Assembly (NCBI GenBank): GCA_018857735.1 | Contig: JABMCL010000047.1 | Location: forward strand, 1,625,001-1,689,000 | Length of the DNA stretch: 64,000 nucleotides | DNA from: Alviniconcha marisindica | Taxonomy: Eukaryota; Mollusca; Gastropoda; Provannidae | Reading direction: 5' to 3' | Part shown: piece by piece, positions 27,347 to 39,376 of the stretch | Layout: every line of letters starts with the position of its first letter | Numbering within the stretch: position 1 is the first letter of the stretch | The notes under the pieces: model-generated | Databases searched by the model: none | The model's input: only the letters and a program-made list of their open reading frames with translations | Told to the model about the DNA's origin: nothing | Program-made: the position numbers and the translations under genes

Positions 27347-27636
27347 AACCTCCTGTTTCTTTATCTGATCATCGCGTTTTTCCATGCTTGTTTATCTGAT
27401 CATCGGATTGTTGTCAGCTTTTGTCTTCTGGTTCTGGTTCTTTATCTGGAAATTTCTTTTCCCTCCATCAGCATGCAGTCACGTGATCCGTTTAGCGAGC
27501 GGTAAGCGGCATTAGGCTGGTACACAGAGCGACTGACTTTGGTAAACTGATTCCGCTTAGTTTCTCCTCTCTCTGTACATAGTGACTGTACCCTAATGAA
27601 ACAAATGAAACATTAAAAAACGGCGTAATACACCGC

Positions 27637-27966
<330 letters not shown>

Positions 27967-27974
27967 ATGCTAAA

Positions 27975-28095
27975 ATCCTTCTCAGTGGTGCCGCTGACAA
28001 TGATTCTCCCTCATCCGCCATCTAGTCAGTCCTTGGATCTCGGTCCCCGCCAGTACTGACCTACCGCCTCTCCGGTGACAGACAACTGCGTTAAA
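27975..28095 (+). mobile_element. SINE2-type tail fragment
   Basis: Shares GGATCTCGGTCCC, GCCAGTA and AACT-GCGTTAAAC with the 3' part of SINE2 at 48411-48465; a similar fragment lies at 59935-59990. Confidence 0.5.
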
Positions 28096-28856
28096 CAAGG
28101 AGTCAGACTAACAACTGAAGCAACCAACTAGCCTTTTCTCCAGTCACAACCTAGAAGAACCAGCGGCTTTATGTCAACCAGCCATCACTTCTGATATATC
28201 CTGCCCAGGGCTCGCCAAGATGAAAGACCCAGGGTTTTCACCAGCCACGTGTGTGTGCCGGCGTACGGACTGTTAGTATAAAGTCTCCGACTCTGTGGCA
28301 GCTCACAGAAAGTTCAAGTCACTTGCGCGCAGCAAACTGCCGTACGTACGGCAGGTAGCAATTGTATACAGCCCGTGTGTCGTGCTGCGGGCAAGAGTGC
28401 CCCGGCCGGACCGCCGTGGTGTTGCGCATCGTAGCGGTCTCTACTCGCCCAGCAAGCCGGCACAACTTTCCCGAGAAACCGCCAAGACACATGCAGGCTT
28501 TCGTGTGGTCCGCACAGACTGAGGCCGCAGTTACAGCCTTCCTAGCCTAGCTAGCCTAACACCTTCATTTCGGCACCAGCCGTCTGGAGGCTGATCCTCC
28601 TCAGTTGTTCGTGTCTAACACCGGTGGCCCTGCACTGAAATCACGCGGCGCTGGCGCAGTAAGTTCTGCCAGCGTCTGGAACCTCTGGCACCGACACATT
28701 CACTAAAGCGCTGTTAGCTTCGCGCGAGCGAGCAGCAAACCGGAAACTCTTCGCTACAAAGCAAAAGTCGATGCCCCACCCGGCTCAGCGCAGTGTCGTG
28801 TGCGGAGGACGGGGGCGAAGACGCGACAAAGTGTGGACTTGATGTTGTATAATATC
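28096..28856. other. CpG-richer unique sequence
   Basis: CpG is commoner here than in most of the window. It includes an 18-bp perfect palindrome at 28337-28354 (CTGCCGTACGTACGGCAG). Short frames exist on the plus strand but none is recognisable. A promoter or first exon is possible but not shown. Confidence 0.35.
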
Positions 28857-29012
28857 CAGAGTTCAGGAGCTGTGTGAGAGTCGTGGTAGCTGTCCTGGGC
28901 TGTCCGTCCTAAGGAGCTTTATGGTTTCCATGGACGTAAAGCTCACGCATTGGTCTCAGCTTGTTCCTAATATGTCAACCGACATCCGAGGACACTTATA
29001 AGCATCACCTGA
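28857..29012 (+). mobile_element. SINE1 copy
   Basis: GTTCAGGAGCTGTGTGAGAG through TTTCCATGGACGTAAAGC to CGACATCCGAGGACA; internally shortened after AAAGC. The tail is AAGCATCACC. Confidence 0.8.
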
Positions 29013-30225
29013 AGGAAGTATAATATCTGTGAGTGCACGTGCGCGTACGCGCGCGCACGTGTCTCAGTGTGTGTCAGTCCGAGTCAGTGTGGACATCACC
29101 GTCCACGCGATGATTCCGATGATTCCGTCCTTCGACGCAGTAACGAAGTTGTCATAGATTTTGCCGTCGGCCCTGTTACTACTCATGAGGCGACCGCGAC
29201 AGTCATTTGATCGGAACTGTGACCCCGGCAAAGACCTGGTTGGACCCCTTGTGTCCCGAAGGACTGACCGGGCCCCACGTGCCTGGTAAGTGTTCAGCGA
29301 CAAGCGGCTCTGACAGCAAGGTGGTGGTGGGGTGCCGGGGTCTGTCGCCTCAAGCGGGCACGTGCCTCGATGCAATCTCCTCATCGGCCGTGAGGGGCTA
29401 TGACCCGTGTCGTCCATGGGACCACAGGCGTTTCCTGGGAACATCGTCGACTGGCCGTTTGAAGTGTTTTGTCGGATTTGCTGGATATTCTGCTCCGGCG
29501 TTTGATTGTTGTCGCTGTGAATCATGATGCATTTGCCGTGTCACTGTCAGCGGCTCACGGTAATTTTGGAATGTTCTTTTTCTTCAGTGTAGGTTAGTCA
29601 GTTGCGAATTGTTACGAGTGAAGTGGACAAAAGTGTGGATAAGTGGATACGTCAACCGGCTCACTTCATCAGTGACAGTTTTGCTTTAGTGTCGTTAAAT
29701 ACATTCCGCTTTTCCTTTTTGTATGGTACGTTGCGATGTAGACGAAATATCTGATCACAGAGAGTCAGTCATTGTAGAACAAAATTACTTTTCGGCCGTT
29801 AAAAACAAACTTTGCTTCTTTCTGTACCTTGGTCTAACTGAAACAAAATCCAAACAAGTTTTATATGGAATATTTTTCCTTTCTTTGCACGTGAGTTAAA
29901 CTCAACTGATGCCACAAACTTGTGAGTTTGGGCCGAACAGGTGTTTTTCAAATATTTTTTGCCGTAGCGTTTGACTGGGCCGACGTTGAAGATCACCGAA
30001 GCCATATCGACGAGTCGATCACCGCCAAACTATATTCGTGGACCTGGGGAGCGGCCGGACAAAGCTGGCACCATTTGATTTGATGTGCAACTTGCCCCGT
30101 TGAGGATAAACATCCCCCCCCCCCCCCCCCGTCTTTTTCACTGCCGTACGGAAGTTCTATCGTCTTCAAGTTCACCCCTAAGAACCATCATTGTTTAAGG
30201 ACAGACGTCCTTCTACCTCGCGTGC
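29013..30225. other. Unique CpG-containing sequence; possible splice donor
   Basis: Frames of 106 codons (+, 29207-29527) and 153 codons (-, 29064-29525) overlap antisense, so at most one can be real. At 29284-29292 CTGGTAAGTG is a good donor match within the plus frame. A poly-C run of about 17 nt lies at 30114-30130. No domain recognised. Confidence 0.25.
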
Positions 30226-30410
30226 CATAGTTCAGGAGCTGTGTGAGAGTCGAGGTGGCCGTCCTGGGCTGTCCGTCCTAACGAGCCTTCTGGTTTCCGT
30301 GGACGTAAAGCTATATCGAATCATGCTTCGGCATTGGTCTCAGCTTGTCCCTAATATGTCAACTGACATCTGAGGACATTAAGCAGCACTACCTACCTAC
30401 CTACCTGCCT
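30226..30410 (+). mobile_element. SINE1 copy with (CTAC)n tail and short target duplication
   Basis: Full-length pattern ending in ACCTACCTACCTGCC. CCTCGCG is present just before (30216) and just after (30411), a probable target duplication. Confidence 0.85.
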
Positions 30411-30586
30411 GCCTCGCGCGGGACACCACGGCATCTGCAGTCGCGCTGAAGCATGTGAGGTAAAAGGACATTAATTTTTGTAGAACTGAACTGTTGATGT
30501 GCTGTTTCGAGTTATGATGGACTCCTAAATAGGAGTCTTCGATCGTTCAGATAATGTTTATTTCATTTCTCTCTCTTTAACACAGA

Positions 30587-30654
30587 CACGCAGGCGCGCG
30601 CGCGCGCATACGCACACACATGCACGGCGCACACGCACGCACGCACGCACACAC

Positions 30655-30712
<58 letters not shown>
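30587..30712. repeat. (GC)n, (ACGC)n, (AC)n, (TA)n cluster
   Basis: Ends with about 52 bp of TA enclosed by ACGTATAT and ATATACGT. Confidence 0.95.
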
Positions 30713-30888
30713 GTATCAGAGGTTTCATCACTCAGGTGATGTCTGCATACTTTGAGCGGTCAGAGAGACCGTAGACAGGAGGGCAGAGCTAGAGAAACGG
30801 TACAAAATAACAGAGTTGTACCGGTAGTCGCTGCCGGTACCTTTAATTCTTACAAGGCAATAATTCTACAAGGCAATAACGGAACCTC

Positions 30889-30945
30889 TCACTGATCTCT
30901 CTCTCCTCTCCCTCTCTCTTCCCCCCTCTCTCTTTATATATGTAT

Positions 30946-31015
<70 letters not shown>

Positions 31016-31225
31016 TCGAACTCGAAAACTTTATTTTACAAGGATGTTCTCACAAGCAGTCGGAAGGACTGGGCGGAGTTGTATGGGTGTATAAAATAGG
31101 TCTCAAATGACCAGTCATTGCAATGGCAATCACTCGAAAACCTCAGTCTCTCTCTGTGTGTCTGAGAGAAACAGAGAACTGGAACTCGAGCTCTAAAACT
31201 TTATTTTACAAGGATTGTAGTTTTA
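30889..31225 (-). mobile_element. Two minus-strand LINE-E 3' ends with (GA)n tails
   Basis: At 31013-31050 and 31180-31225 the plus strand reads GAACTCGA, AAACTTTATTTTACAAGGAT, the complement of the LINE-E end. The first is preceded by (GA)n at 30950-31012 with CT/TATA words before it. The second shares TTGTAGTTTTAGGTTC and continues into (GA)n at 31230. Confidence 0.65.
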
Positions 31226-31229
31226 GGTT

Positions 31230-31236
31230 CTCAGAG

Positions 31237-31283
<47 letters not shown>
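31230..31283. repeat. (GA)n microsatellite
   Basis: About 50 bp with one AA slip. Confidence 0.9.
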
Positions 31284-31285
<2 letters not shown>

Positions 31286-31345
31286 CTACTCTCTCCACAA
31301 TGATCCTACTGGGCATTACCCTCGTTAATAAAAAAAAATCCGTTT

Positions 31346-31455
31346 GTTCGCTCTCTCTGTCTGTCTCTGCCTGTCTCTGTTTCTCTGTCTTTGCCTCTCT
31401 CTCTCTCTGTCTGTCTCCGTCTGTCCCCCTCTATGTCTGTCTGTCTGTCTGTACA
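31346..31455. repeat. (TCTG)n/(CT)n tract
   Basis: CTCTCTGTCTGTCTC words at moderate purity. Confidence 0.85.
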
Positions 31456-31871
31456 CTGGTAGTTATACCGTTTATGTTGATGGAGCGCGTCGTGTTTCTT
31501 CGGTTCTGATTTTTGTTCTGTAAGTTACAGAATGAGCAGCTTCGCATGACGGATCAGCTGTTGGTGACACTGACTTTCTAATTCCCACCTCAATCCCCGG
31601 TTCATTCAACGTCATTATTCAACGTCAACAGTGAATCGGACTTTGATTTGCGATCTGGTGACTTCACGTGTTTCACCCTGGTATGACCTTCACCTTTGAC
31701 TGCTGGGCGTTAATGACCAAGTATCCCGTTCTTTCTTTGTCATGCGTGAAATGATCCATTTCACCGCCTGTTGATTCCCATCTGTCTACCGATTTGTTTC
31801 TTTTATTTGCTGAATAGTAAGTTGAGCTACAGTGGCACAGTTGATTTGCTTTGGTTCTGCGATACTGAGGC

Positions 31872-33270
31872 GGAGCAAACGACATTTTAATTCCCCCCTC
31901 TGGTACCAGAAACAGAGCAAACGATATCTTAATTTCCCCCTCTGGTACCAAAAACAGAGCAAACGACATTTAAATTTTTCCCTCTGGTACCAGAAACTTA
32001 ACAAACGACATTTGTATTTTTCCCTCTGGTACCAGAAACTTAGCAAACGACATTTTAATTTCCCCGTCTGGTACCAGAAACAGAGCAAACGACATTTTAA
32101 TTTCCCCCTCTGGTACCAGAAACAGAGCAAACGACATTTGTATCTTTCCCTCTCTGGTACCAGAAACAGAGCAAACGACATTTGTATTTTTCCCTCTGGT
32201 ACCAGAAACTTAGCAAACGACATTTGTATTTTTCCTTCTGGTACCAGAAACTTAGCAAACGACATTTGTATTTTTCCCTCTCTGGTGCCAGAAACAGAGC
32301 AAACCACATTTATATTTTGCCCGCTGGTACCGGAAACAGCTAACGACAGTTTTATTTTTCCTGCTTGTACCGAAAAAAGCAAACGACAGTTTTATTTACC
32401 CCTGAGTACGAAAACAGCAAACGACATTTTTATTTACCCCTGGGTTCTGGAAACAGCAAATGACATTTTTATTTACCCCTGGGTTCTGGAAACAGCAAAC
32501 GACATTTTTATTTACCCCTTGGTACCGGAAACAGCAAACGACAGTTTTATTTACTCCTATGTCCCGGAAACAGCAAACGGCAGTTTTATTTTCCCCGCTG
32601 GTACAGTAAACAGCAAACGACAGTTTTATTTACCCTTGGGTACCGGACACAGCAACCGACAGTTTTATTTACCCCGGGGTACCGGAAACGCAAACGACAT
32701 TTTTATTTACCCCTGGGTACCGGAAACAGCAAACGACAGTTTTATTTAACTCTGGGTACCGGAAACAGCAAACAACAGCCATTTGCCCGCTGGTACCGGA
32801 AACAGAACTAACGACAGTTTTATTTTTCCTGCTTGTACCGGAAACAGCAAACGTCAGTTTTATTTTCCCCGCTGGTACCGGCAACAGCTAATGACATTTT
32901 TATTTACCGCTGTGTACCGGAAACAGCAAACGACAGTTTCACTTTGCCCGCTGGTACCGGAAACAGGAAACGACAGTTTTATTTACCCCTGGGTACCGGA
33001 CACAGCAAACGACAGTTTTATTTACCACTGGGTACCGGAAACAGCAAACGAGTTTTACTTTGCCTGATGGTACCAGAAACAGAACTAACAACAGTTTAAT
33101 TTTTCCTGCTGGTACCGGAAACAGAAAACGACAGTTTTATTTACTCCTGGGTACCGGAAACAGAAAACGACAGTTTTACTTTGCCCGCTGGTACCGGAAA
33201 CAGTGCTAAGGACAGTTTTATTTTGCCCGCTCGTACCAGAAACAACAAAGGACAGTTTCAGTTATTTACA
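31872..33270 (+). repeat. Minisatellite with 39-42 bp unit and GGTACC core
   Basis: About 34 units by length. The first half has 42-bp units (GAGCAAACGACATTTTAATT, CTCTGGTACCAGAAACA). The second half is mostly 39 bp (CAGCAAACGACAGTTTTATT, GGTACCGGAAA). Both periods are multiples of three, so frames of 305 (+) and 198 (-) codons stay open. These are by-products of the repeat. Most units contain a KpnI site. Confidence 0.95.
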
Positions 33271-33289
33271 ATGCATATGGTAGTTTGAT

Positions 33290-33640
33290 AAGTTTGGTAT
33301 TTGTGAGAGTGCTGACGTGTTGTAATGTGGTGTTGTGCTTGTGGTTTGTATGTAGTGGTAACTATTGAATGCTTTGTAGGACCGATTGTCGCAAGCATGT
33401 ACGTTTGTGCTTAGGGCTATATTGGAAGGTTTGGCGCTCTAAATTCAATCAAATAAACCAAAATAGTATTTGTATGGCGCAATTCCAGAATATATATTCA
33501 TATATATTAATTTTACATAAGTTCTAGGCGCCTCACATAGTCCTAATCTATATCTATATATATATTAATCATATATAAGTTCTAAGCCCACATATAGTAC
33601 AATGCTACTGTAAAACCAAATTCTCATTATTTTCATTATT
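33290..33640. other. Retroposon-like 3' ends
   Basis: GTGCTTAGGGC, GGCGCTCTAAATTC and AATCAAATAAACC (33409-33461) resemble a diverged LINE-D end. AATAGTATTTGTATGGCGCA and GTTCTAGGCGCCTCACA follow in the opposite style, and a diverged duplicate lies near 33540-33600. Old nested retroposons are likely. Confidence 0.4.
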
Positions 33641-33649
33641 TTACTTAGT

Positions 33650-33917
33650 GGCGGGTACCGGAAAGAGACCAGACGACAGCTTTGTTTAGCCTACCGACGG
33701 GTACCGGAAATGGACCAAGGACAGTTTTACTTACTAGCAGGTACCGGAAAGATTCAAGATTCAAGATTGCTTTATTATCTCATCAGAGAAATTAAAACGT
33801 GGCTGAACATTAACCATATTACAGTACACAATAACACATATTGTATATTTTAGAACTCAAAGAACAATCATTGAAAATACAAAAGTTACATAACAAACAA
33901 ACTAGTAATTTACGTAG

Positions 33918-33984
<67 letters not shown>

Positions 33985-34140
33985 GACAGTTTTACTTACC
34001 GACTGGTACAGGGAACGGACCAAAGGACACTTTTATTTACCGGCGGGTACCGGAAACGGGCGAAACGAAAGTTTTTTTTGCCCGCAGGCACGAGAAACAG
34101 ACCAAACGACTGTTCTATTTACCCACGTGTACCGGAAAGT
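33650..34140 (+). repeat. Continuation of the GGTACC minisatellite, interrupted
   Basis: Diverged units (GGTACCGGAAA, GGACAGTTTTACTTAC) lie at 33650-33751 and again at 33982-34140. They are split by a retroposon end. Confidence 0.8.
33752..33981 (-). mobile_element. Retroposon 3' end inserted in the minisatellite (LINE-F)
   Basis: On the minus strand AATAAAGCAATCTTGAAT runs into repeated TTGAATC units, a heptamer-style tail. The far end is (GT)n. Array sequence GGTACCGGAAA precedes it and AGGACAGTTTTACTTACC follows it. Confidence 0.65.
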
Positions 34141-34440
34141 GTCCAGCGGAAAGAAAGAGACGATCGAATGGTCAGTGGCGTGGGCACGAGCCAGACGATT
34201 GGTCATTAGAAGACAGCATGAGGGATGGGTCCTGCGCTTTAAACGTGAATATTTCATGTGCACTTCCTGAGATGTGTCTGATTGGTTTATCCCCTTTCTC
34301 TCGCGAGGCTTGCCTGCTACAAAACGGATGCGAACAAATCGCTGAGGATTTGCTGAGATTTGTGTTGATGCCATGAAATATTTGCCAGTAAAAAAAAAAT
34401 GTGTGTGGACTTGAAAATTTGGTGAAAGACAGGCGTAGTT
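34141..34440. other. Unique sequence, no gene seen
   Basis: Short antisense frames only; no domain or repeat recognised. Confidence 0.35.

Positions 34441-34442
<2 letters not shown>

Positions 34443-34493
<51 letters not shown>
34443..34493. repeat. (GA)n microsatellite
   Basis: About 50 bp pure GA following GTAGTTCTC, similar to the LINE-E-associated junction at 31220. Confidence 0.95.
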
Positions 34494-34496
<3 letters not shown>

Positions 34497-34796
34497 CTAA
34501 AACACCGAGTCAAACACGACGTGCATGCTTGATCGAAGAACAATTCATCAATTCAGAATCACAAATAAGAGTCTGAACCACATTTTATCTTAGGGATCAG
34601 GGAGAAATGAAGCTGAATCAACCGGGAAGCAGAAAGTAGAAAGGCACAACGTCTGGCAGCAGGCAACACATACGAAATTGTTTTCTGACCTACTCCAGGC
34701 TGAATCACATTTTCATACTTGTGAAGTGAAAGTGCTTCCATGATCTAGCATTTTATGAAGTCTACAGTTTTGGGTAATACTTGCGCTCTGTTATAC

Positions 34797-34799
<3 letters not shown>

Positions 34800-34840
<41 letters not shown>

Positions 34841-34880
34841 GCGTGCGCGCGTGCATGTGCGTGAGTGTTTGTGTGTGTGT
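34800..34880. repeat. (GT)n with GTGC end
   Basis: GT then GTGCGC and GTGTTT variants. Confidence 0.9.
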
Positions 34881-35182
34881 GGAGACATTTTAGTGTCCCA
34901 TTCAAGAATAATTCTAGTCAGTCTTGAATAATTGTGTGCAGCTATGCTTGTGTTCGGGAGAAAAAGAACAACACTGGACAAATAAACGTGTTAAATGGGT
35001 TTTGCGCCACAGATCAACGAATGGGCAAATGATTTTACAAGGCATGACAATCTATCACTGACTAAGAGGAGACAGTGGTAACCATCACCACGTGAGACAG
35101 TTTGACGAGTGATTCAAAGAGGTCCCCACCGTAACCCCTGCGGAATGAGAAAGGCTGGCCTTAAGCAACCTATTGATTCTTC

Positions 35183-35507
35183 TATTATTGGCGGGAGCTG
35201 CCACAAGTATCATTTTTGTCGCGACAAAACACGTCTTTTTTCGCGACAAAAGTATGCTTGCCGCGACAAAACTTTTGTCGTCACAAATATTTGTCGCGAC
35301 AAACACGTGTTTGTCCCGACAAACGTTTTGTCGCGACAAAAGACGTGTTTTGTGGCGACAAAATTATGTTTGTCGCTACAAATATTTCTATAAAAGTTTT
35401 GTCGCGACAAGAATACTTTTGTCACAATAAAAGACGGGTTTTGTCGCGACAAACACGTGTTTGTCGCGACAAAAATGATACTTGCGGCAGCTCCCACCAA
35501 TGATATT
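35183..35507. mobile_element. Fold-back element with about 13 internal TTTGTCGCGACAAA palindromes
   Basis: Outer arms: ATTGGCGGGAGCTGCC from 35187 and its complement ending at 35501, about 31 bp with two mismatches, extending weakly to TATTATTGG/CCAATGATA. Between them about 13 copies of TTTTGTCGCGACAAAA or one-mismatch variants occur every 15-30 bp (35215, 35237, 35258, 35273, 35290, 35310, 35326, 35348, 35369, 35397, 35418, 35440, 35459). Several are joined by ACACGTGT, itself a palindrome. The whole element is an inverted repeat of inverted repeats. Open frames across it are present on both strands because of the symmetry and are not genes. It is non-coding, most like a MITE or fold-back transposon. 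No clear target duplication can be named. Confidence 0.75.
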
Positions 35508-35877
35508 CTTTGGTGGGGACTGGAATTTGTGTATTCGGAGCGAGCGTCTTTAAAAGGGAAAAAATTCCGATATCAATTCCTTCTGATTAGGTTTCCTTCC
35601 CTTTGATAGTCAGTACTCATTAATCTGTCCGTCTGTCTGTCTCTTCGTTTTGAGATGAACATTGTGCGATTGACAGGACGTTAAAATCCAGTTACTGACT
35701 AACTGTCACTTCCTTTTTGTCACTGTGTGTCTATGTGTCTCTGTCTCCCTTTCTCTCTCTGTCTCTTTCTCCGGTCCCTCTCTGTCTGTCTCTGTCCGCG
35801 CCTCTTCGTTTAGATTTATAACGCTTTTCACTGACATCAGGCACATTCTGACTGATCTTAGAGAAAAGTATTTTATT

Positions 35878-35879
<2 letters not shown>

Positions 35880-35931
<52 letters not shown>
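35880..35931. repeat. (GA)n microsatellite
   Basis: About 50 bp of pure GA; CT/TCTG words lie upstream at 35715-35800. Confidence 0.95.
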
Positions 35932-35932
<1 letters not shown>

Positions 35933-37580
35933 ATCATGGCAATGTGACGAAATGTATAATATTTGTGTGTGTGTCTGCGTGCTTTTTGTAGGTGCAGGTG
36001 GACTGAATCCTCCCCGAAAATTAAAAGGGATAAAAATAAAGGAGAAGATAACCGAAAGACAGAAAGTGATGGAGACACGAGGGCTTCAAACGACTCTCCG
36101 TGTCATGCTCCAGTGGACTCTGACGACTCGGCGATAACTGAATCCTGTCTTCGCTTGCTTGGCTTCATTCGTTCATCGACCGGATGCTGCTTGTTTAACG
36201 GTCCTGACGGACACAATGTCTGAAGGTAAGTTTTTGTGTAAAGATTTAGCTGCGTTTATTCTCTCTGTCTCGCTGTCTCTGTCCCTGTCTCTGTTTCTGT
36301 CTCTCTCTTTGTTCCCTTATCGATGCCTGGAGCGTTTGATGATAAAGGCCATATAATTATTGCAGCATAAGCTTCGAGGTGAACGTGCAACACACACGTT
36401 GTATCGATCGGTTGCATGTGCATGTTGGCTTTCAATATAAGCCAAACAATGAGAAAATCGATATAGACTGACAAACAGACAGACAGACATACCGACCTAT
36501 ATAGTCATGAACCGATGGACAGAAAGAGAGCACCGAGAAAGTTCAACGAGGACTGGTGAAGAAAAAAAAGAAAAAAATGAAAAAAAGAGAGATTTTCCCT
36601 GCAGTCCACAACGACCGAAGATTTCCTTTCGGTTTCAGAGGCTTTACGTAACTTCAAACTTACCGTATACTGATTTTGCTACCAGGATTTAAGTTTTATA
36701 AAAAGTATTTTGCAGCCTGTTCCAAATCAACATATAAATATGCCTCCTCAACAATTAATTACTCGTTTTTTTCTTCTCCTACACTTCGACTTGAAATCAA
36801 CATTTCGTGTCATTGCACTTCATTTCCTTAATCCTTTGGCAGACACGTTTTCATCGCATAGAATTAACCATTTTCTTGCCAAGAATGTGTACTACTGGTG
36901 GTGCAACTGTCTCTGAAGACTAGTCCAGAAGAAAATATAATCAACCCGAAATCGTTTAATTTCATAAATTTGTCCCATATAATAACATCTTGATATTATA
37001 AAGAAAACATGAAAGAGTTCCAGTTCAAGCAAAACATCAGATGGCGCCCGTTCAGCAAGTGGCAAACACTTTGGCACGGAGTGGTAAGGGCAGTGAATGG
37101 ATTCATTATTCTGAGTAGAGTTGTGTGTGTTTGCCTGATTCTCTCGTTAACGCGTTCCGCGGGCTTGTGAAGTAGGGTTTCACTGGTTTCACAGAGCGGG
37201 CCGTGAGAGGTTTTCAAGTCGTGGAAAATAAACGCGTGTTAAAGCGGCACTCAGGCCAGATCAGACCGCACGTGTGCAGACTTACGATGCCTTTATAATT
37301 ACCCAAATGATTTTTGTTGCTGTTCAGAATTCTTCCGAAGCAGTTGACCCAAGCTGACACTTCTGCATAAATATATTAATTTCATCATATTCATTTCATC
37401 TCCCGCCCTTGCGTGCGTTGGACTCTTCGAACCCCATGCTGTGCGGGCGAGGACCGTACTCATTTTTTTTGCAGCGAAAACGGAGGGGAGTCGTGTCTGT
37501 TGAGAAAACTCACTGACCGAAAGGCAAGGTGAGTTGGGGAGGGAGGAAAGAGGAGATGAGTGGCCTAAGAAAATGGAGGA
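35932..37580. other. Unique region with one possible first coding exon
   Basis: At 36218-36231 GACACAATGTCTGAAG is followed by GTAAGT: an ATG, three codons and a strong donor. This could be the start exon of a gene whose later exons lie further on, but such short patterns also arise by chance. Other frames are short. CT/TCTG words lie at 36260-36310. Confidence 0.2.
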
Positions 37581-37586
37581 AAACGT

Positions 37587-37605
37587 GTGTGAGTGTGTGT
37601 GTGTG

Positions 37606-37661
<56 letters not shown>
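37587..37661. repeat. (GT)n microsatellite
   Basis: About 70 bp with one TT slip. Confidence 0.95.
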
Positions 37662-37663
<2 letters not shown>

Positions 37664-37775
37664 TTCTCAACTGTTAACTCTTACCAAGAACAGCACGAAT
37701 CCTCTCTACGTCTGCAAGCAGGCCTTATCTAGTGTGGGTTCATTTTCTACTCTTTGAGGCGGTTGAATAAGGTAC

Positions 37776-37808
37776 CCCCCCCCCCTCCCCCCCCCCCCCC
37801 CCCCCCCC
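37776..37808. repeat. Poly-C run
   Basis: About 32 nt of C with a single T. Confidence 0.9.
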
Positions 37809-37908
37809 GCCGCCTCCTTTCTTCAACACTCACATCACCGCCCCCAGCAACCACTCGAATCAGTCCTTCACAGGTTTGCTTTTTCCCAACAGGAAAAGCA
37901 AAGAGAAG

Positions 37909-37910
<2 letters not shown>

Positions 37911-37990
<80 letters not shown>
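37911..37990. repeat. (TC)n microsatellite
   Basis: About 80 bp of CT followed by CTGTCTC words. Confidence 0.95.
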
Positions 37991-37991
<1 letters not shown>

Positions 37992-38489
37992 CCCTGTCTC
38001 TTTCTGTCTGTCTCTGTCCCCCATTACTCCACCTTTCTCTCTCTCTTCTCTCGATCCCCTGCTGTATCTCTCTTTCCATTTTATTTTGTACCTTTTGCCG
38101 GACAATCAAATCATTTCGACGCTTTGGCCAGCGAAACGCCGTTGGCAATTCTGACACCGCTCTCATGAAAAATGGAGATAGTTAACGCCAAGGTTTCGAT
38201 AGAAACTAATGAGGTTTGCTGTTTTTCCGAAAACAGATTTGACCGAGGTTGCGTTTGGACGGTTCTTTTTGTGCGTTTTTGAGCGGGTAGGGGTAGGGGT
38301 GGAGTGTGGTTGTGGAGGGATGAGGTTGCGGGTGAAAGGATGGGTGGTTAGTTCGGAATTACGGATGTTGTTTTTGATCCTGTTCCATTCTTAGGTTAGC
38401 GTTATACGCTGGTTTTCATTGAGAAACAAGGTAATTGCTCATAGCGTTTAGTTGCAAATGCTTGTGTTTTCTCTGTCTCTTAGTTGAGC

Positions 38490-38504
38490 ATAATGGTGTG
38501 TGTA

Positions 38505-38543
<39 letters not shown>

Positions 38544-38562
38544 GGAGAGGGAAAGGGAGGGA

Positions 38563-38622
<60 letters not shown>

Positions 38623-38632
38623 CAGACAGACA

Positions 38633-38668
<36 letters not shown>

Positions 38669-38690
38669 ACACACACACACACACAGATAC
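38490..38690. repeat. (GT)n(GA)n(CAGA)n(AC)n compound array
   Basis: Four successive motifs, GT, GA with GG slips, ACAG and AC, giving a near-symmetric GT...AC layout. Confidence 0.95.
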
Positions 38691-38919
38691 TACTGCATAA
38701 TTATGAGTAAGTACGACGACTAAAAATTGAATTCACTCCCATGAAAGGTTTATAACTTCACGACACATCGATAGCGAACCTCATCAGTGTATTTGCCTTC
38801 TCTCAACTGTTCCGATCTGCCTTTTGCATACAGACATTGTTCCACTCATCTCTAATTATCCACGTGGAAAAACCTATGCTCACCATCTCGACAGCTGCAT
38901 TCTTCTTCCGATGATATTC

Positions 38920-38980
38920 ACACACACGCACGCACGCACGCGCGCACGCACGCGCGCACGCACGCACGCACGCGCGCACA
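38920..38980. repeat. (ACGC)n tract
   Basis: CACG/CGCG words, about 60 bp. Confidence 0.9.
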
Positions 38981-39237
38981 AATCCCCTCCGTTTTGTTGA
39001 TTTGGGGATTTTCTCGCATTCCATCATGTTCATCGTAAAAGCAAAATCTGACGCGTTCCTGATTGTCTTGGACATAGTAATTTTGTGTAAGAAGACCCTA
39101 AAAAGCCAAACCGCTGTCTTGCTTTTGTGTTGTGGGTTCAGGTCAAGCATTTTCATCTTAAAGAGAAAACGAAATCTGAAACAAAGTTGATTGCTAGCTA
39201 GCTTTCTGAGACAAGATCCAAAAGCTTAAAAGGTTAA

Positions 39238-39241
39238 GGAC

Positions 39242-39290
<49 letters not shown>

Positions 39291-39292
39291 GA

Positions 39293-39376
<84 letters not shown>

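Noticed and set aside
29064..29527. A protein gene (106 or 153 codons)
   Set aside because: Antisense frames in GC-richer DNA with no recognised domain; only the donor-like GTAAGT is of note.
31832..32749. 305-codon open frame
   Set aside because: It stays open only because the minisatellite period is a multiple of three; kept as a finding but not as a gene.
37080..37120. A fifth TTAA MITE end
   Set aside because: AAGGGCAGTGAATGGATTCA resembles the MITE end but lacks TTAA and the matching opposite end.
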